Source: Knufia peltigerae (Eukaryota > Ascomycota > Eurotiomycetes > Chaetothyriales > Trichomeriaceae). From it: a stretch of DNA of 64,000 nucleotides. The stretch covers positions 1 through 64,000 of the forward strand of contig JAPDRN010000071.1 in the NCBI GenBank assembly GCA_030247855.1, given 5' to 3'. Both the position numbers and the translations under genes were made by a program. Shown here in pieces: positions 1 through 10,702 of the stretch. The notes beneath the pieces are model-generated. The model ran no database searches. It had not been told where the DNA came from and saw only the letters and a program-made list of their open reading frames with translations. Within the stretch, counting starts at the first letter, position 1. Every line of letters begins with the position of its first letter.

Positions 1-975
1 CACACACCACGCCGAGGAAGGTAAGTACCCTGCAGGGAAAGGGACGGTCAGATTATGATGACGACGTCGTGAACATTACTTGTCACGAAGGTACTGCCTC
101 ACTCGAAAAGAAGTTGTAAGACCAACGAACCCCCAGTACGAGTTACTCCGTAGGCTTGTTACTGTTAAGATCCAACAAATACCGTATATCTTGCGAAAGT
201 GATCTACAGCAGCACCTCGGCTCGAAGTGCATACCCAACCAGGTAAAGGTTATTACTGTAAGGCAAATGACACGCCAACCCTACCTAGGTATTCATGACG
301 CAGGACCAATCATGACCCGGGATGTTAGTTGCAAGAGAAATGCACCGGCCCGTGCAATGGAGGTACATAATACGGAGTAGGGGGGCCTGAAATGACACTC
401 CTTGTCCCTCGTGGCTCATCGGACGTACTCCGTACAACAAAACTCACCGGCCCCCAAAAGTACAGTACAGGCGACGAACCGTTTTGTCCGCCCTCCCGAG
501 AAAGATCGGCATGGTTCCAACCTTTCCAACAAGGACAAGCAAAAACAAAAAAAAGGCTTGGTCAAAAGCTTGATGACGACTCATCTCAGGCCCGACAGTT
601 TCTCCCCCCCTTCGATCGGCATTCGGCATCCATTTGTTCATTTGCGTCCTCAACAAATGGGTCTGGTTACTTCGTACACAGAGGAAATGAACAACGGAAA
701 GGTACGTTTTGGAAACGTGTTAAACTCGATTAGGCATATCTCACGAGGACAGTTGGGAAATGATCAACAACCACAACTGCACGTGTATATTCTTCCGTCG
801 ATGTCAGTGGATTGATTGATGGGAAGAGAAAGGAGAAATTTTGTCATCAATTGACCACCGATACAGAACCCGCTACTTCTTCTACCTGAATCCAAAAGAA
901 CTCCTGGATCATTCAATCACGGTGAAATGACATGGGGAGTGATTTACTGGTTGGTCTAGAGAAACTAAATTTTGT

Positions 976-998
976 TGTGTGTGTGTGTGTGTGTGTGT
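976..998. repeat. (TG)n microsatellite
   Basis: This is a run of about eleven TG dinucleotides in the gene-free left end. A complementary (AC)n run lies about 1 kb downstream. Confidence 0.95.
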
Positions 999-2030
999 AT
1001 GGAAAACACCTCCCTCACACTGTGTCATACAGTGACCCTCTCTTGTACGCTCTCAGCCTCTCCTCCCCAACATATGACAGACACACCATGGTTGCACCAT
1101 GAGCACGAGCCAATCATTGCCATCTTCTTTCCGTCTCTCTCTGCTAATTATCTAGGTAATTTTTCCTTCTTATCGCCCGTTGCGATTGTGGCCAGAGTTC
1201 ATCATATCTCCGGCGTAAACCGGGGCAGGTTCCCGTCCTGGTGATGGTCCTCCTGTTGGGGTTGACTTTTGATTGTTTCCGTGTCCGTTTCTTCTCGCGT
1301 TGCGACTGTCATTGCGGTAATTATCTCTAATGATGATTGATACGTGTCGTCGTCAGTCATGGAGTCTGTATGATTCGGTTTCATGGAAGAGAGAACCGGT
1401 GCAACCATCCGAGGGACACTGAAGATGAAAAAAAGGGGAAAAACGCGCAAGCAACAAACCTACAATTCGTCCTCCCGATCTTCATAGTCATGTCCGTCTC
1501 CTTGCTTTTTGAAAAGCATATAACCAAGTCCAGCAAGACACATTGTTTGATTCAAATTGACTGACTCGGCGTCGCTGATTTGGTTTGTTGCTATTGATGA
1601 CAGGGAAAAGGACCGTAAAGGAGCAAGGCGAGGAGAGGGAAAGAAAATCGGGACCCGAAGAGTGTTTTTCTTTTTAATTTTCGGAATCTGATGACGCTGG
1701 AACAAAGGTTGAATCGGTCCTGAATATATATTGATGATGCTCAGACTTGGTAGCGGGAGATGTCGATTTATATACCTCGCATAGGTAGACAGTGGCAACG
1801 GCTGCGCCATTCTAATAGACAAGCTACCTCGTGGCTTGAGTGAGTGTGTGTGCGCGCTTTGATACAACGACCAATCTCTGATGTTAGAGTTGAGGACGCT
1901 GCCCTCGTGCGTTTCACCAAATCCGGCTACCTTTTCGACAAACCATAAGAGGGGCATCCTTCCTGCGTGACTCTCGACCTATCAAAGGGGGCAAAGTTCT
2001 GTCTAGGTAGGTACCCGCGTCAATTTGTTA

Positions 2031-2055
2031 ACACACACACACACACACACACACA
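2031..2055. repeat. (AC)n microsatellite
   Basis: This is a run of about twelve AC dinucleotides, in inverted orientation relative to the (TG)n run at 976. Confidence 0.95.
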
Positions 2056-2421
2056 GACATCTCTGAGGGGATTCCTCGTATCCGTACCTTACTACTCCGC
2101 CGAGTACACCGACTAATATCATCAAGGGGTAGCTGGCTTTTTATGACCCTGCAATCCCCCATTCAAAAACTAGCGTCCCGGGTATCTACTCAGCCATGTC
2201 GTCTAGACCCAAGCAATCACCTACAAACGTCATCTTGGTAGGGATCACTGTACGTAGCACTGCACTGTACAAGGTCCAATTATATTCCATAGTAGTCTGA
2301 TAAGGCTGTCAAGAGAAGTGAAGTATATGGACCCTACAGGCGCAAAGACTTGTTAGTTTCAAGACCAATCACAATCGACCAAGCTAAACTTTTGAGATCA
2401 GAGTTGTTAGGCTAGGTAGAC

Positions 2422-4182
2422 TTACCAGTCTTCCAAATCTACACCTTCCTCCAACATAGTAGCTGCTTCCTTGGCTTGAGGGAAATCATGCAAACGTGCA
2501 AGCTCCTTCAGCCTTCCGATAATGTACAGTTTAGCATCCAACGGGCACACTTCGGAACCAGCTGTCGCAGCTAGAGGCCAAATCAATGACCTTGCCGTCA
2601 TCCGGAACGCGGACGGCAACAACTCGACAGAGTACGGGACACTGGCGATTATGTCATTGATGTGCTCGGCGGCACGCAGAGAGGCCTCTTGTGGCAACTC
2701 GTTCCATTTCTCAGACAAGAGTGTTCCCGGCTGCGGCTCATCGAGAATGACGCCACGGAGACTATGGTCAAAGGCACAGAAGATCCATTCGTTGAGGACG
2801 AGTCGTATCATCCGTATGCTGTTGAAGAGGCGTACATCCTGCCGCGTCTGATATTTGTGAATTATGCCATTGTAGGCGCAGACCTCGGTGCCCTTTGTGA
2901 GTTTTTGTAGTTCCTCACTGTCAGTGGTGACGTCGATGATTTGGTAGGGCATGTATTCTCGTAGCACATCCAACAAGGCCGCTGCCTCGGCGTCGATCTC
3001 GACGCACTTTGTCACGAGCTCTGTCGCCAACATGCCGTTCATGCTAGCCGACATCGTGGCAAAGCGCATCATGAGGCCGATGAGGTGGCGCCTTGTGTGG
3101 TCAATGCCCAGCGATTCTGTCGCCCCTCTTTGAGGCCAGACAGCGTGTCCTTGCAGGTGCCGGAAGGCCGCCGGTACATGGAGGCGGTATGTGGTGCAGT
3201 TGGCCAGTATGGCGACGCTGGCATGGTACATAAGGTGGCGGCCCAGCTCGGTATCGATATGCGCCGCTTCTCTCAAGACGAGGAGATTGGTTGAACCCTT
3301 GACGTGCGAGTTCCAGTTGCGAGGCGAACTCCGGCCGCTGAAGGTCAGGGCCTCGAAGGAAGTGAGAAGGAGGACACTGAGGAGCGTTTTGTCGAGGACA
3401 GCCAAGCGGGGGTCGCTAAGGGCTTTGTTCGTTTGACCCAACGTCGTGGCGTAGTAGGAGCGAGCCTCGCGTAGCAATCTCGGGGAACTATAGTATAGGG
3501 CTAGAGCGGCCAGAGCTGGTGCGTAGATGGCTTGCATGATCTCCTCGTCCTCTATCAGGGCGGGCAAAAACCCAGGTAAAAAGTTGAAAGGGCCGTTTTG
3601 GGAGAAGACAAAGAGGAAGTATCCTAGAGCGATGTCCTCGGGGGGTGCCCAAAGGGTTAAGAGCATCGGCTGTCTCGATCGTCTTCGTTCGCCATCGCCT
3701 TCACTACCACCTCCTTCTCTTTCTGACTCATTTTCCTCGCCTGGCGACTGCGGGTTGGGGATCAACACACGGTCTGCAGTGGAAGGCTGCACGTCTTGCG
3801 CCCGGGACTTCGACCTTGACCTTCTATTGCCTCGTACCCTTTGCACTACATGAGTGGTTTCATCGCGAAAGGCCAATTCCTGAGTGTCGCGATATCCATA
3901 ACAGGAGGTTTTGAGCCGTACACACTGTGAGCATTGTGGTGTTTTTAAATCACACTGCCAAAATGAAGGTTAGTTGACTCAGACATGTTGTTCAGCGGAG
4001 ATGTCGAGCCACGGGTCATGGGCATCTTGATTCCGTAGTTGTCTTCATAGTTTATGCTGGACTGAAGCCAATGAATCCCATCTTCAATACCAGGAAAAAA
4101 AGAGTAAAGCGCGGGCACTCACCTTCCGTCGCTTGTCACGACAAGGTTGACAAGCCTTGGATAACTTCCCAGTGTAAACCAT
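2422..4182 (-). CDS. Zn2Cys6 fungal transcription factor
   Basis: Predicted nuclear DNA-binding regulator of 530 aa in two exons: 4182-4123 (20 codons) and 3954-2422. Splicing a 168-bp intron (GTGAGT donor, GGCAG acceptor) joins KRRK to CDLK and restores a complete zinc binuclear cluster near residues 11-39. Its spacing is C-x2-C-x6-C-x6-C-x2-C-x6-C, followed by the YGYRD and FRDET motifs usual for this class. The start MVYTGKLSKAC is also typical. The rest, from about residue 100, resembles the helical fungal-specific regulatory domain, with no other motif I can name. Targets are unknown. The next gene, a membrane protein on the same strand, starts about 650 bp upstream. What is seen: the cluster and splice sites. 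What is inferred: regulator function. Confidence 0.88.
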
Positions 4183-4835
4183 CAGAAGTACGGCGAACGA
4201 AGTGGCCCCTGCTTCGCCAGGATGTATGTGGCTGAACTAGACAAGTCGATCTCGTCAGGGTTTGAAAAGAGGTGTCCTGTCGAAAAGGTGACCAATATCG
4301 GAATGGCGTGAAGACTTTGATACGAAGAGAAGCACTGTGCCTTCGAGATTTCTGGATTATACCACGAAGACGTACGTCTCGAATCCTTATGTAAGTTGGT
4401 GGAGAGGATCCTACATTCTCAGCCCCAGGCACCGACTTTTTCATTGATAAGTGACTCGGTGGAGATTTGCCGGCAGCCCTGCCGATCGCAAGGCTTCGTC
4501 CCTAAAGGCACGGAACGCCCGATCGATTCTCTTTGAGTGGCGCAGACAGGGCTGAGTACTTCAATTACTTGGTCAAAAACACCTTAGTCTTTCACAGTCC
4601 AGGCCATCATACAAGAATTTGTTTCATAAACTATCCCATATCCAAAAAAATTCTAATGATACCGTATCGAACTCCTTAATAAGACAATTCACGATTTCGT
4701 CAGCGTCTAGCGCTTCCTCTGGGATGTGAACGTGATACGCTTCAATTTTTATTTCCCAGGATGCCCGAAGAACCCAGTCTGCATCTCGATTTCTCCCTGC
4801 CGTTAGTCACAACTTCCTCCACACCTTGTTCATGT
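4183..4835. other. Intergenic
   Basis: This gap holds the promoter of the Zn2Cys6 gene and the 3' end of the membrane-protein gene. A 102-codon frame on the minus strand overlaps exon 1 of the regulator in another frame and has no family features. Nothing else is seen. Confidence 0.5.
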
Positions 4836-5748
4836 TCATCTCCTGCCACTGCGCGACCTGGTCCCGGCTGTCATGGCGTCTTGTAACCTGTGAGTGGCGA
4901 CACCAGCTGCGAGAAGCACCGCTATAATGACCATTTCTGGGACAACATTCAGGCAAACCATGACGGCCAAGGATGTGAGGAAGCCAGAGTTCGGGTGATG
5001 GATCTTGAGCTCGAGGTAGGCCACACCCCAACCAATGCGGATCGCAATGAGAGGCAGACTAGCAAGGCAAGCAAGGAGTATCTGTTGGCGTAGAACGTTA
5101 GCATTTTTTTTCTTCTTCTTTGGAAGTATCTTAGCGTGCGACGACTCACTGTTTTTCCACATCGGACGACAGTTGGTTTGACATTCTCGGAGTGCAGGCG
5201 CGATTGAAAGAAGCTCAGCACAGCCCAGAAAACCAGGAGACCATAAGCTATACAAGAAATGGCCGAACCGACATCCAGTTCCGTCTTACTTGAAGAAATA
5301 TCCTGATTTTCTTCAAAATGAACGATGGCGACGATAACCAAAGCCATCCCGGCTATAACTATGCCATGGAAAACAAGCTCGAATAAGATGTTAGATTTGG
5401 ACTGCGATCGTGGATTTGTGGCACGCTTCCTAGTTGTCACAATTTAGCTTTTGACAGGGCAAGGTCGGAGAACCGCATGGTCATGTCAACTTACGCTTCA
5501 TCAATAAGACCAGATACTGCCAACATTAGAGGCGAAATACCGATACTATTGAGGATGGTATAGGCTTCGCCATTTTTGTTCCCATGTATGCCGATAGCGC
5601 CTGTGACTAGTCGGAGCACACAGAACACATTGACGTACCACCATCCGAGAGGACCGAGTTTGCGGTGCTTGAGAAAGCAAAAGAGAGCAATCGGTGCGAA
5701 GATGATGTAGACGACCAACTTCGCGGTAGAAACAGCATCTACCGCCAT
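4836..5748 (-). CDS. Multi-pass membrane protein, DUF7702-like
   Basis: Integral membrane protein of 259 aa in three exons: 5748-5495, 5429-5150 and 5081-4836. Both introns are short (65 and 68 bp) with GTAAGT/GTGAGT donors and CTAAY branch-like sites, and the frame is kept across both joins. The protein has about seven hydrophobic segments. It starts MAVDAVSTAK, has a short KHRKLGPLGWW loop after the first helix, and ends in a basic tail (RSRSGRR). The layout resembles the fungal DUF7702 family, which has no established function. It lies upstream of the Zn2Cys6 gene on the same strand; co-regulation is possible but unproven. The start is the first ATG followed by a hydrophobic helix. The family name is a judgement from memory of its pattern. 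Confidence 0.78.
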
Positions 5749-7231
5749 AGTTGTATGTGTGATCTTGTTCCCGAACAAAAGATATAAGGGGTAGTGACCA
5801 GGTGCGATAATGTATGCCTTGGAAGAACAGTGGAAAGTATTCGGATCGTGTGAAGATGGGATTGATTGAAAACGTACCATATGGCCATAACCGTCTGGGA
5901 GACCATATATACACATACAAATACATCTTGCTCAGGGATGTTGCTGCTCTCCACAATCCTGCGGCATCTGTCAAACTTTCAAAATCCAGACCCGTATCTA
6001 ATTTTGATCTTCAGTGTGGTGGTTGGATCTTGGTGGCCGTCGCAATTAAGCTGTAGCGTCTATGATGGACCCTGTCGAAACTGCTTCCCAATGCGGAAGG
6101 TCTTTCGCCACGTTGCGCCTCGAGACGGTCCTTCACAAAGCTTTACTGAGATCCTTTCGGGATAAGAGCGCGAGACGGGGGGCCATGTACTTTAGACTTG
6201 TTCCTCGAATCAAGAAATACTGGTCTGATCACCAGTGACACTGGACACAGCTGTACGACTTCGACGGTTGAGCAAAGGGTTTTCAAGGGCGACTCCTTTG
6301 CTTGATCAGGTACTAACGGCATGGCTGCGACACAGTTTAGCTCACAATAATTACCTCAGGCCATGGATTTTTCTATCCGACAGGACTCTTGAGAGTCAAG
6401 AAGTCCGAGATGGTGATTTGTTCCACTCTCATTGCTCGTATTAAGTGCACAGGTGGTAAGGAGAAGGAGGATGGAGTACAAGACTTGAGATTCAAATGAC
6501 GTGAAGGTTGCGTAGGCAGGTTACCCGAGTACGAAAAACACGGTGGGTTTATTCAAATGACAAAGTCCTGAAGAAATTACTCAGCATCTGTTCAGCATCT
6601 AATGTTCTTTACCAAATCATCCACTGCTCAGTCAGCGCTTCGCAGTCATTCATGTACGATAGTGTATGACAATGGCATGTCAACGAAGTCTTTCCCTTCC
6701 AAAAGTTCTTGATGTAGGCCTATGTGAATTGTTTAATGAAAGGAAAACCGCATGGTGCTTCAGGTTGTCTATCTGCAAACAAGAACGGCACAGGAGTACT
6801 TCGCAAACAACGCCTTTTGCCCGGGAGCTTTTGGGCTGCAAAATATGGTGATTAGATTGGTTGGCTAGACGGTCATATCATCCTTAGCAATCCTGTGAGT
6901 AACAAACTTGGTAGAACAATAACCCAGACAAGGTAGGGAATGGCTGCCTAATCAAGCCGGCTGTTGTTTTAGCACTCTCGTTGATTCCGCATTTCAGGGA
7001 ATGCCTTTCCCTTGACTATCGAGCTGGTCTCAATTCATAATTGTGACTGCGGACAAAGCAAGTCTACCGCGAAATTCTTATTCTATGTCTAGAATACTGA
7101 AAAAGCATTCTTAGTGAGGATAGACCTCACCCTACGCTTTCATACGGCACAAATGTGGCCTCACATCCGCGGTTGTGTGTTATAGCCATTGCCTTACACG
7201 CTTGTGCCACGCTCCCGACAACAGATCCAAA
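5749..7231. other. Intergenic
   Basis: About 1.5 kb without a supported gene. Short open frames exist, including one of 59 codons starting near 6064, but none has a recognisable motif or a neighbouring exon that would extend it. The right end would contain the promoter of the orphan gene at 7232. Confidence 0.5.
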
Positions 7232-7771
7232 ATGAAGCTCCCAGAGGGCTATGTAACAGAACACCATTGGGCATGGTCAATGTCAGATCCCGGAATACGA
7301 TCAAAAGAGCCGTCGACTTGGGCGTGGGAAGAATTGGACGATACATATCTGTTGGGTGAAGTTTCAAAGCAAGAAGATCAGTCTTTGGAGGGATTTCTCA
7401 AGCTTGATACATCGGCGGACTCGACGGGGGAACGGATAGATGGCATGAACAGTGACTCTGGTATCGACTTGAAAGAAGATGACTTCACTCCGGCGAGTCC
7501 GGTCAGCAGAAAGAGCCCCCTCCGGTTGACCCAGCAGAATTCCGGGAAAGTGGTGCGGAGCGAGAAGGAAGCAACTGTTGATGCAGACCGCAAGGTCCAA
7601 CCACAGCGACAAGACTATGCTCGCACTGATTCAGAATCATCCATTGACCAGAATGAGAGAGAAACGTGTGACTGTACCGAGTGCAGGTCTAGTCGATGGC
7701 GTGGGGAGGACAATCCACGACCAGGACAGAGTGTTAGCATAAAGAGCCGCTTGAACGGAATATCATTTTGA
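7232..7771 (+). CDS. Orphan acidic protein, 179 aa
   Basis: I do not recognise this protein. It is a single open frame of 179 aa starting at ATG 7232 in a good context (CCAAAATGA). It is hydrophilic, rich in Asp, Glu and Ser, and predicted to be disordered. There is a C-D-C-T-E-C cluster near the C-terminus (about residues 150-155) and a pattern of D-S-G/S repeats (SDSGID, TDSESSID). It has no signal peptide or membrane segment. It sits alone between the membrane-protein gene and the P450. It could be a lineage-specific gene, one exon of a larger one, or a chance frame; codon composition is not strongly biased. Confidence 0.4.
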   Translation: MKLPEGYVTEHHWAWSMSDPGIRSKEPSTWAWEELDDTYLLGEVSKQEDQSLEGFLKLDTSADSTGERIDGMNSDSGIDLKEDDFTPASPVSRKSPLRLTQQNSGKVVRSEKEATVDADRKVQPQRQDYARTDSESSIDQNERETCDCTECRSSRWRGEDNPRPGQSVSIKSRLNGISF

Positions 7772-8582
7772 AAGAAGTGTTTACATGGACTGTTGTTTTC
7801 TGGCGACCAGCTGTGTTGATGCCGTCAAGACAGGCACCTATTTGCGAGTATCGATCGATGACATTTTGCGCAGAGAGAACAGAAGGGATTCAAACTATTT
7901 TCACAACAAATGTGACGCGTATGTCGTACTTCGTACTCCGTATATCTCTCTACTCGGTTACGGAGTACGGAGTACAGCTACTCCTACTCCGTACTACGTA
8001 CTCCCATGTAATACTACTATTGTACAAACCGTGTCCCCTCCTCGCGACACACGCCGGGTTAGGCATGGATTACGAATAGCCGAGGCCAATCTGGTCCCTA
8101 CGATCCATGACTTTAGTGGCCCCCAGTCCTTCTTTCCCCCTCGTGGTCCATAGGCCTTTTTTGCTTGTTCGCCATGAATGGATCATGACATTAATTAGAT
8201 CATTGACCTCATTCATCAATCTCTGTTTCGCTTCGTACTCGTATAATAACAACGCAATGGCAATATTGTTGCTGCCTGGCTACTTGTACCCGTGAGAGAC
8301 TTTCTTTTGCTCGAGATCTGCCGCCGTCTCCTGTTTCACACTGTCGCTTCGCTTCGGGACACGGAGCACTCAAACGCTCCGAACGGGCACGGGCAGACTT
8401 TCTCAAAAACCTTTTCTTTTACTCGTCCGCCACCTTCTTCTAGACAGTCTGTCGTTTCCTTGAATATACTGTCTTTGCTGTATATACGAATTCTGTATGC
8501 CAGTAAATCATTGAACTTTTTGGACATACTATCGACACACACATATACAGTGACTGGGCAGTTGTCGTTCGACCACGGAAAA
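7772..8582. promoter_or_regulatory. P450 upstream region
   Basis: This gap precedes the P450 and has no supported gene. It contains four copies of the TACGGAGTA/TACTCCGTA word between 7934 and 7993. The P450 reading frame is open upstream to 8292 but holds no ATG before 8583, so that stretch is probably 5' UTR. Confidence 0.5.
7959..7993. repeat. Inverted repeat of TACGGAGTA words
   Basis: The left arm, 7959-7974, carries two overlapping TACGGAGTA words. The right arm, 7979-7993, is its reverse complement except for one missing base. The arms are separated by CAGC. This would form a hairpin of about 15 bp with a single bulge and a 4-nt loop. Confidence 0.85.
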
Positions 8583-10256
8583 ATGCTTCAATTCCCGGAA
8601 TTCATGAGCACGTATCGCTTCTGGGCGTTATCTTCCTCTGTAATTTCGATTTCCCTCGTCAGATTTTATCCTACCTTGTCAATATCTCAATCCTATCTCT
8701 GGACATTTGTTTGTGCGTTTTTCCTCCACGCATTCGTCTGGTACATATACGGCACCCTCGTCTATCCTCACTTCGTCAGTCCTCTTCGACACGTCCCCAG
8801 CGTACCCGGTGGCTCATTGTTGAATGGTCAATGGAGGGTCTTGGTGAAAGAACCGTCCGGGATCCCACCTAGACGATGGAACAACGAAATCCCCAACGAT
8901 GGACTCCTTCGCTACCTCCACCTCTTCAACCGTGAACGTTTGTTGCTCACCAGCCCCCAGGCCCTCGGCGAGGTGTTGACCACCAAGAGTTACGACTTCA
9001 TCAAGCCGAAACTCCTTTTCGCGGGGATAGGACAGATCTTGGGAATCGGCATCCTCCTCGCCGAGGGTGACGACCACAAGGCGCAACGGAAGAGTCTGAT
9101 GCCTGCCTTCCATTTCCGACACATCAAAGAACTCTACCCGATCTTCTGGTCCAAGTCGCGAGAGATGGTGCAGTGCATACAAGCCGAGCTCGAAGACGAA
9201 AAATCGTCCACAAAAGACTCCGATTCCGACCGCAAACCGCACGACGTCGTCGAGGTGAGCGAATGGTCCAGCCGAGCCACGCTCGACATCATCGGCCTGG
9301 CGGGCATGGGCCAAGATTTCCGCGCCCTGCAGGACCCGGACAACGAGCTGAACCGAGTCTACCGGTCCGTCTTCCAGCCCGACCGGACGGCGCGCATTCT
9401 GGGGTTGCTACAGTTCTTCATACCCCGCATCATCATCCAGAACCTACCTCTCGCCCGGAACAGGAGCGTCCAGGCTGCGAGCGCCGTGGCTCGCAACACG
9501 TGCCGCCGGCTGGTGGAACAAAAGAAGCGCCGCATGGCCAACAAGGAACCCATGGACCCCGACATCATCTCGGTCGCTTTGGAGTCTGGTGGGTTCACCG
9601 ACGAGAAACTTGTCGACAACATGATGACTTTTCTCGCTGCCGGTCACGAAACCACCGCCTCGGCTTTCACCTGGGCAGTTTACAGTCTATCACAAAACCA
9701 GGACGTACAAAAGCGGTTGCGCGACGAGATCCACTCCCACATCGACTCTCTGGGCAACGACAAAATCACCCACGACGTCATCGACAACATGCCCTACCTT
9801 CACGCCGTGTGTCAGGAAACACTACGGCTGTGGGCCCCCGTGCCGCTCACGATCCGAACCACGGCCGTCAACACCAGCATCCTGGGCCAGTACGTGCCCA
9901 GGGGGACCACCATCATCGTCGCCCCCTGGGCGGTCAACCACAGCGTGGCCCTCTGGGGTCAGGACGCCGACAAGTTCGACCCGGACCGGTGGATGGCGGC
10001 CGACGGCCAGCAAGCCAACAACGCCGGCGGGGCCACGAGCAACTACGCGTTTTTGACCTTCCTGCACGGCCCCCGGAGTTGCATAGGCATGAAGTTCGCC
10101 GTCGCCGAGTTTGCCTGCCTGCTCGCCGCGTTCGTGGGCACCTACGAGTTTCAGATGGTCGACCCGGACGAGGAGGTCCTCATCAAAGGTGGCATCACCG
10201 CCAGGCCCAAAAACGGCATGAGGGTGGTGGTCAAGAATGTCGGTTGGGGGAGTTGA
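8583..10256 (+). CDS. Cytochrome P450 monooxygenase
   Basis: Haem-thiolate monooxygenase of 557 aa in one exon, within the usual 480-560 aa range. Hydrophobic segments near residues 13-30 and 38-60 would anchor it in the ER. The I-helix oxygen-binding motif AGHETT is near residues 351-356 and the K-helix ExxR (ETLR) near 411-415. The PERF-like motif is FDPDRW. The haem loop is FLHGPRSCIG, with the axial ligand at about Cys500. The CYP4/CYP52-like pattern suggests a fatty-acid or lipophilic substrate, but I cannot assign a family or substrate. The start is the first ATG after an open but ATG-free stretch and lies just before the hydrophobic anchor. Its 3' end converges on APN1. It has higher GC than its flanks. 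Confidence 0.95.
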   Translation: MLQFPEFMSTYRFWALSSSVISISLVRFYPTLSISQSYLWTFVCAFFLHAFVWYIYGTLVYPHFVSPLRHVPSVPGGSLLNGQWRVLVKEPSGIPPRRWNNEIPNDGLLRYLHLFNRERLLLTSPQALGEVLTTKSYDFIKPKLLFAGIGQILGIGILLAEGDDHKAQRKSLMPAFHFRHIKELYPIFWSKSREMVQCIQAELEDEKSSTKDSDSDRKPHDVVEVSEWSSRATLDIIGLAGMGQDFRALQDPDNELNRVYRSVFQPDRTARILGLLQFFIPRIIIQNLPLARNRSVQAASAVARNTCRRLVEQKKRRMANKEPMDPDIISVALESGGFTDEKLVDNMMTFLAAGHETTASAFTWAVYSLSQNQDVQKRLRDEIHSHIDSLGNDKITHDVIDNMPYLHAVCQETLRLWAPVPLTIRTTAVNTSILGQYVPRGTTIIVAPWAVNHSVALWGQDADKFDPDRWMAADGQQANNAGGATSNYAFLTFLHGPRSCIGMKFAVAEFACLLAAFVGTYEFQMVDPDEEVLIKGGITARPKNGMRVVVKNVGWGS

Positions 10257-10702
10257 AACCGACCTCCCCTCAACTCACTCAAACCGAGGCCGGAAACAAC
10301 GGCCATGATCATCATTCAGTTTAGGTCACGGGACGAGACAGTTTTCATCGGAAGAAGAGACTTTTGGTAAAAGAGATCTTGTTACTTTTATATCATTGGC
10401 AATTTTGCAATGCGACAGAGAAATCAATTGATAACGAGTAATGAGATCATGAGAATTGTTTTTTTGGTACAAGGACGAAAAGTACTCCTTGACAGCTGTA
10501 CGCGCATATATGTTACATTCTACTCAACAGCATATAAGACACAACACCTGCTTAAACCTCATTCACTGACCTAGGTACTCTCAATGTCATGGTATACTCG
10601 AACGTATGTAACATACGTCGTGTCCGGTGCTACAGAATCATGTCGTGTTCAGACATTCCTGGTACACCAGCACACGAAGAGTCGACTCGTCCTCCTACTT
10701 GT
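10257..10702. other. Convergent 3' region of P450 and APN1
   Basis: This gap holds the two facing 3' ends. AT-rich stretches fit 3' UTR and polyadenylation sequence. No gene is seen. Confidence 0.5.

Larger units (their letters stand above)
1..2421. other. Intergenic, no supported gene
   Basis: I see no coding region with a recognisable family here. The stretch holds a (TG)n tract at 976-998 and an (AC)n tract at 2031-2055. Three copies of the TACGGAGTA/TACTCCGTA word lie at 144-152, 371-379 and 426-434. Open frames up to 165 codons exist but have low-complexity composition and no family match. The end next to 2421 would hold the 3' UTR of the minus-strand regulator. Confidence 0.6.

Noticed and set aside
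1460..1957. 165-codon minus-strand frame
   Set aside because: It starts with ATG but shows no family motif or regular domain, and I found no splice partner. Left as unsupported.
6064..6240. 59-codon frame starting MDPVETASQC
   Set aside because: Short, isolated, and without a motif or splice context.
7785..8153. 122-codon plus-strand frame
   Set aside because: It runs through the palindromic word cluster, whose repeats create the frame.
9173..10324. 383-codon open frame on the plus strand
   Set aside because: It overlaps the P450 in another frame and is Arg/Pro/Gly-rich, as expected from high-GC shadow translation. The P450 motifs settle the real frame.
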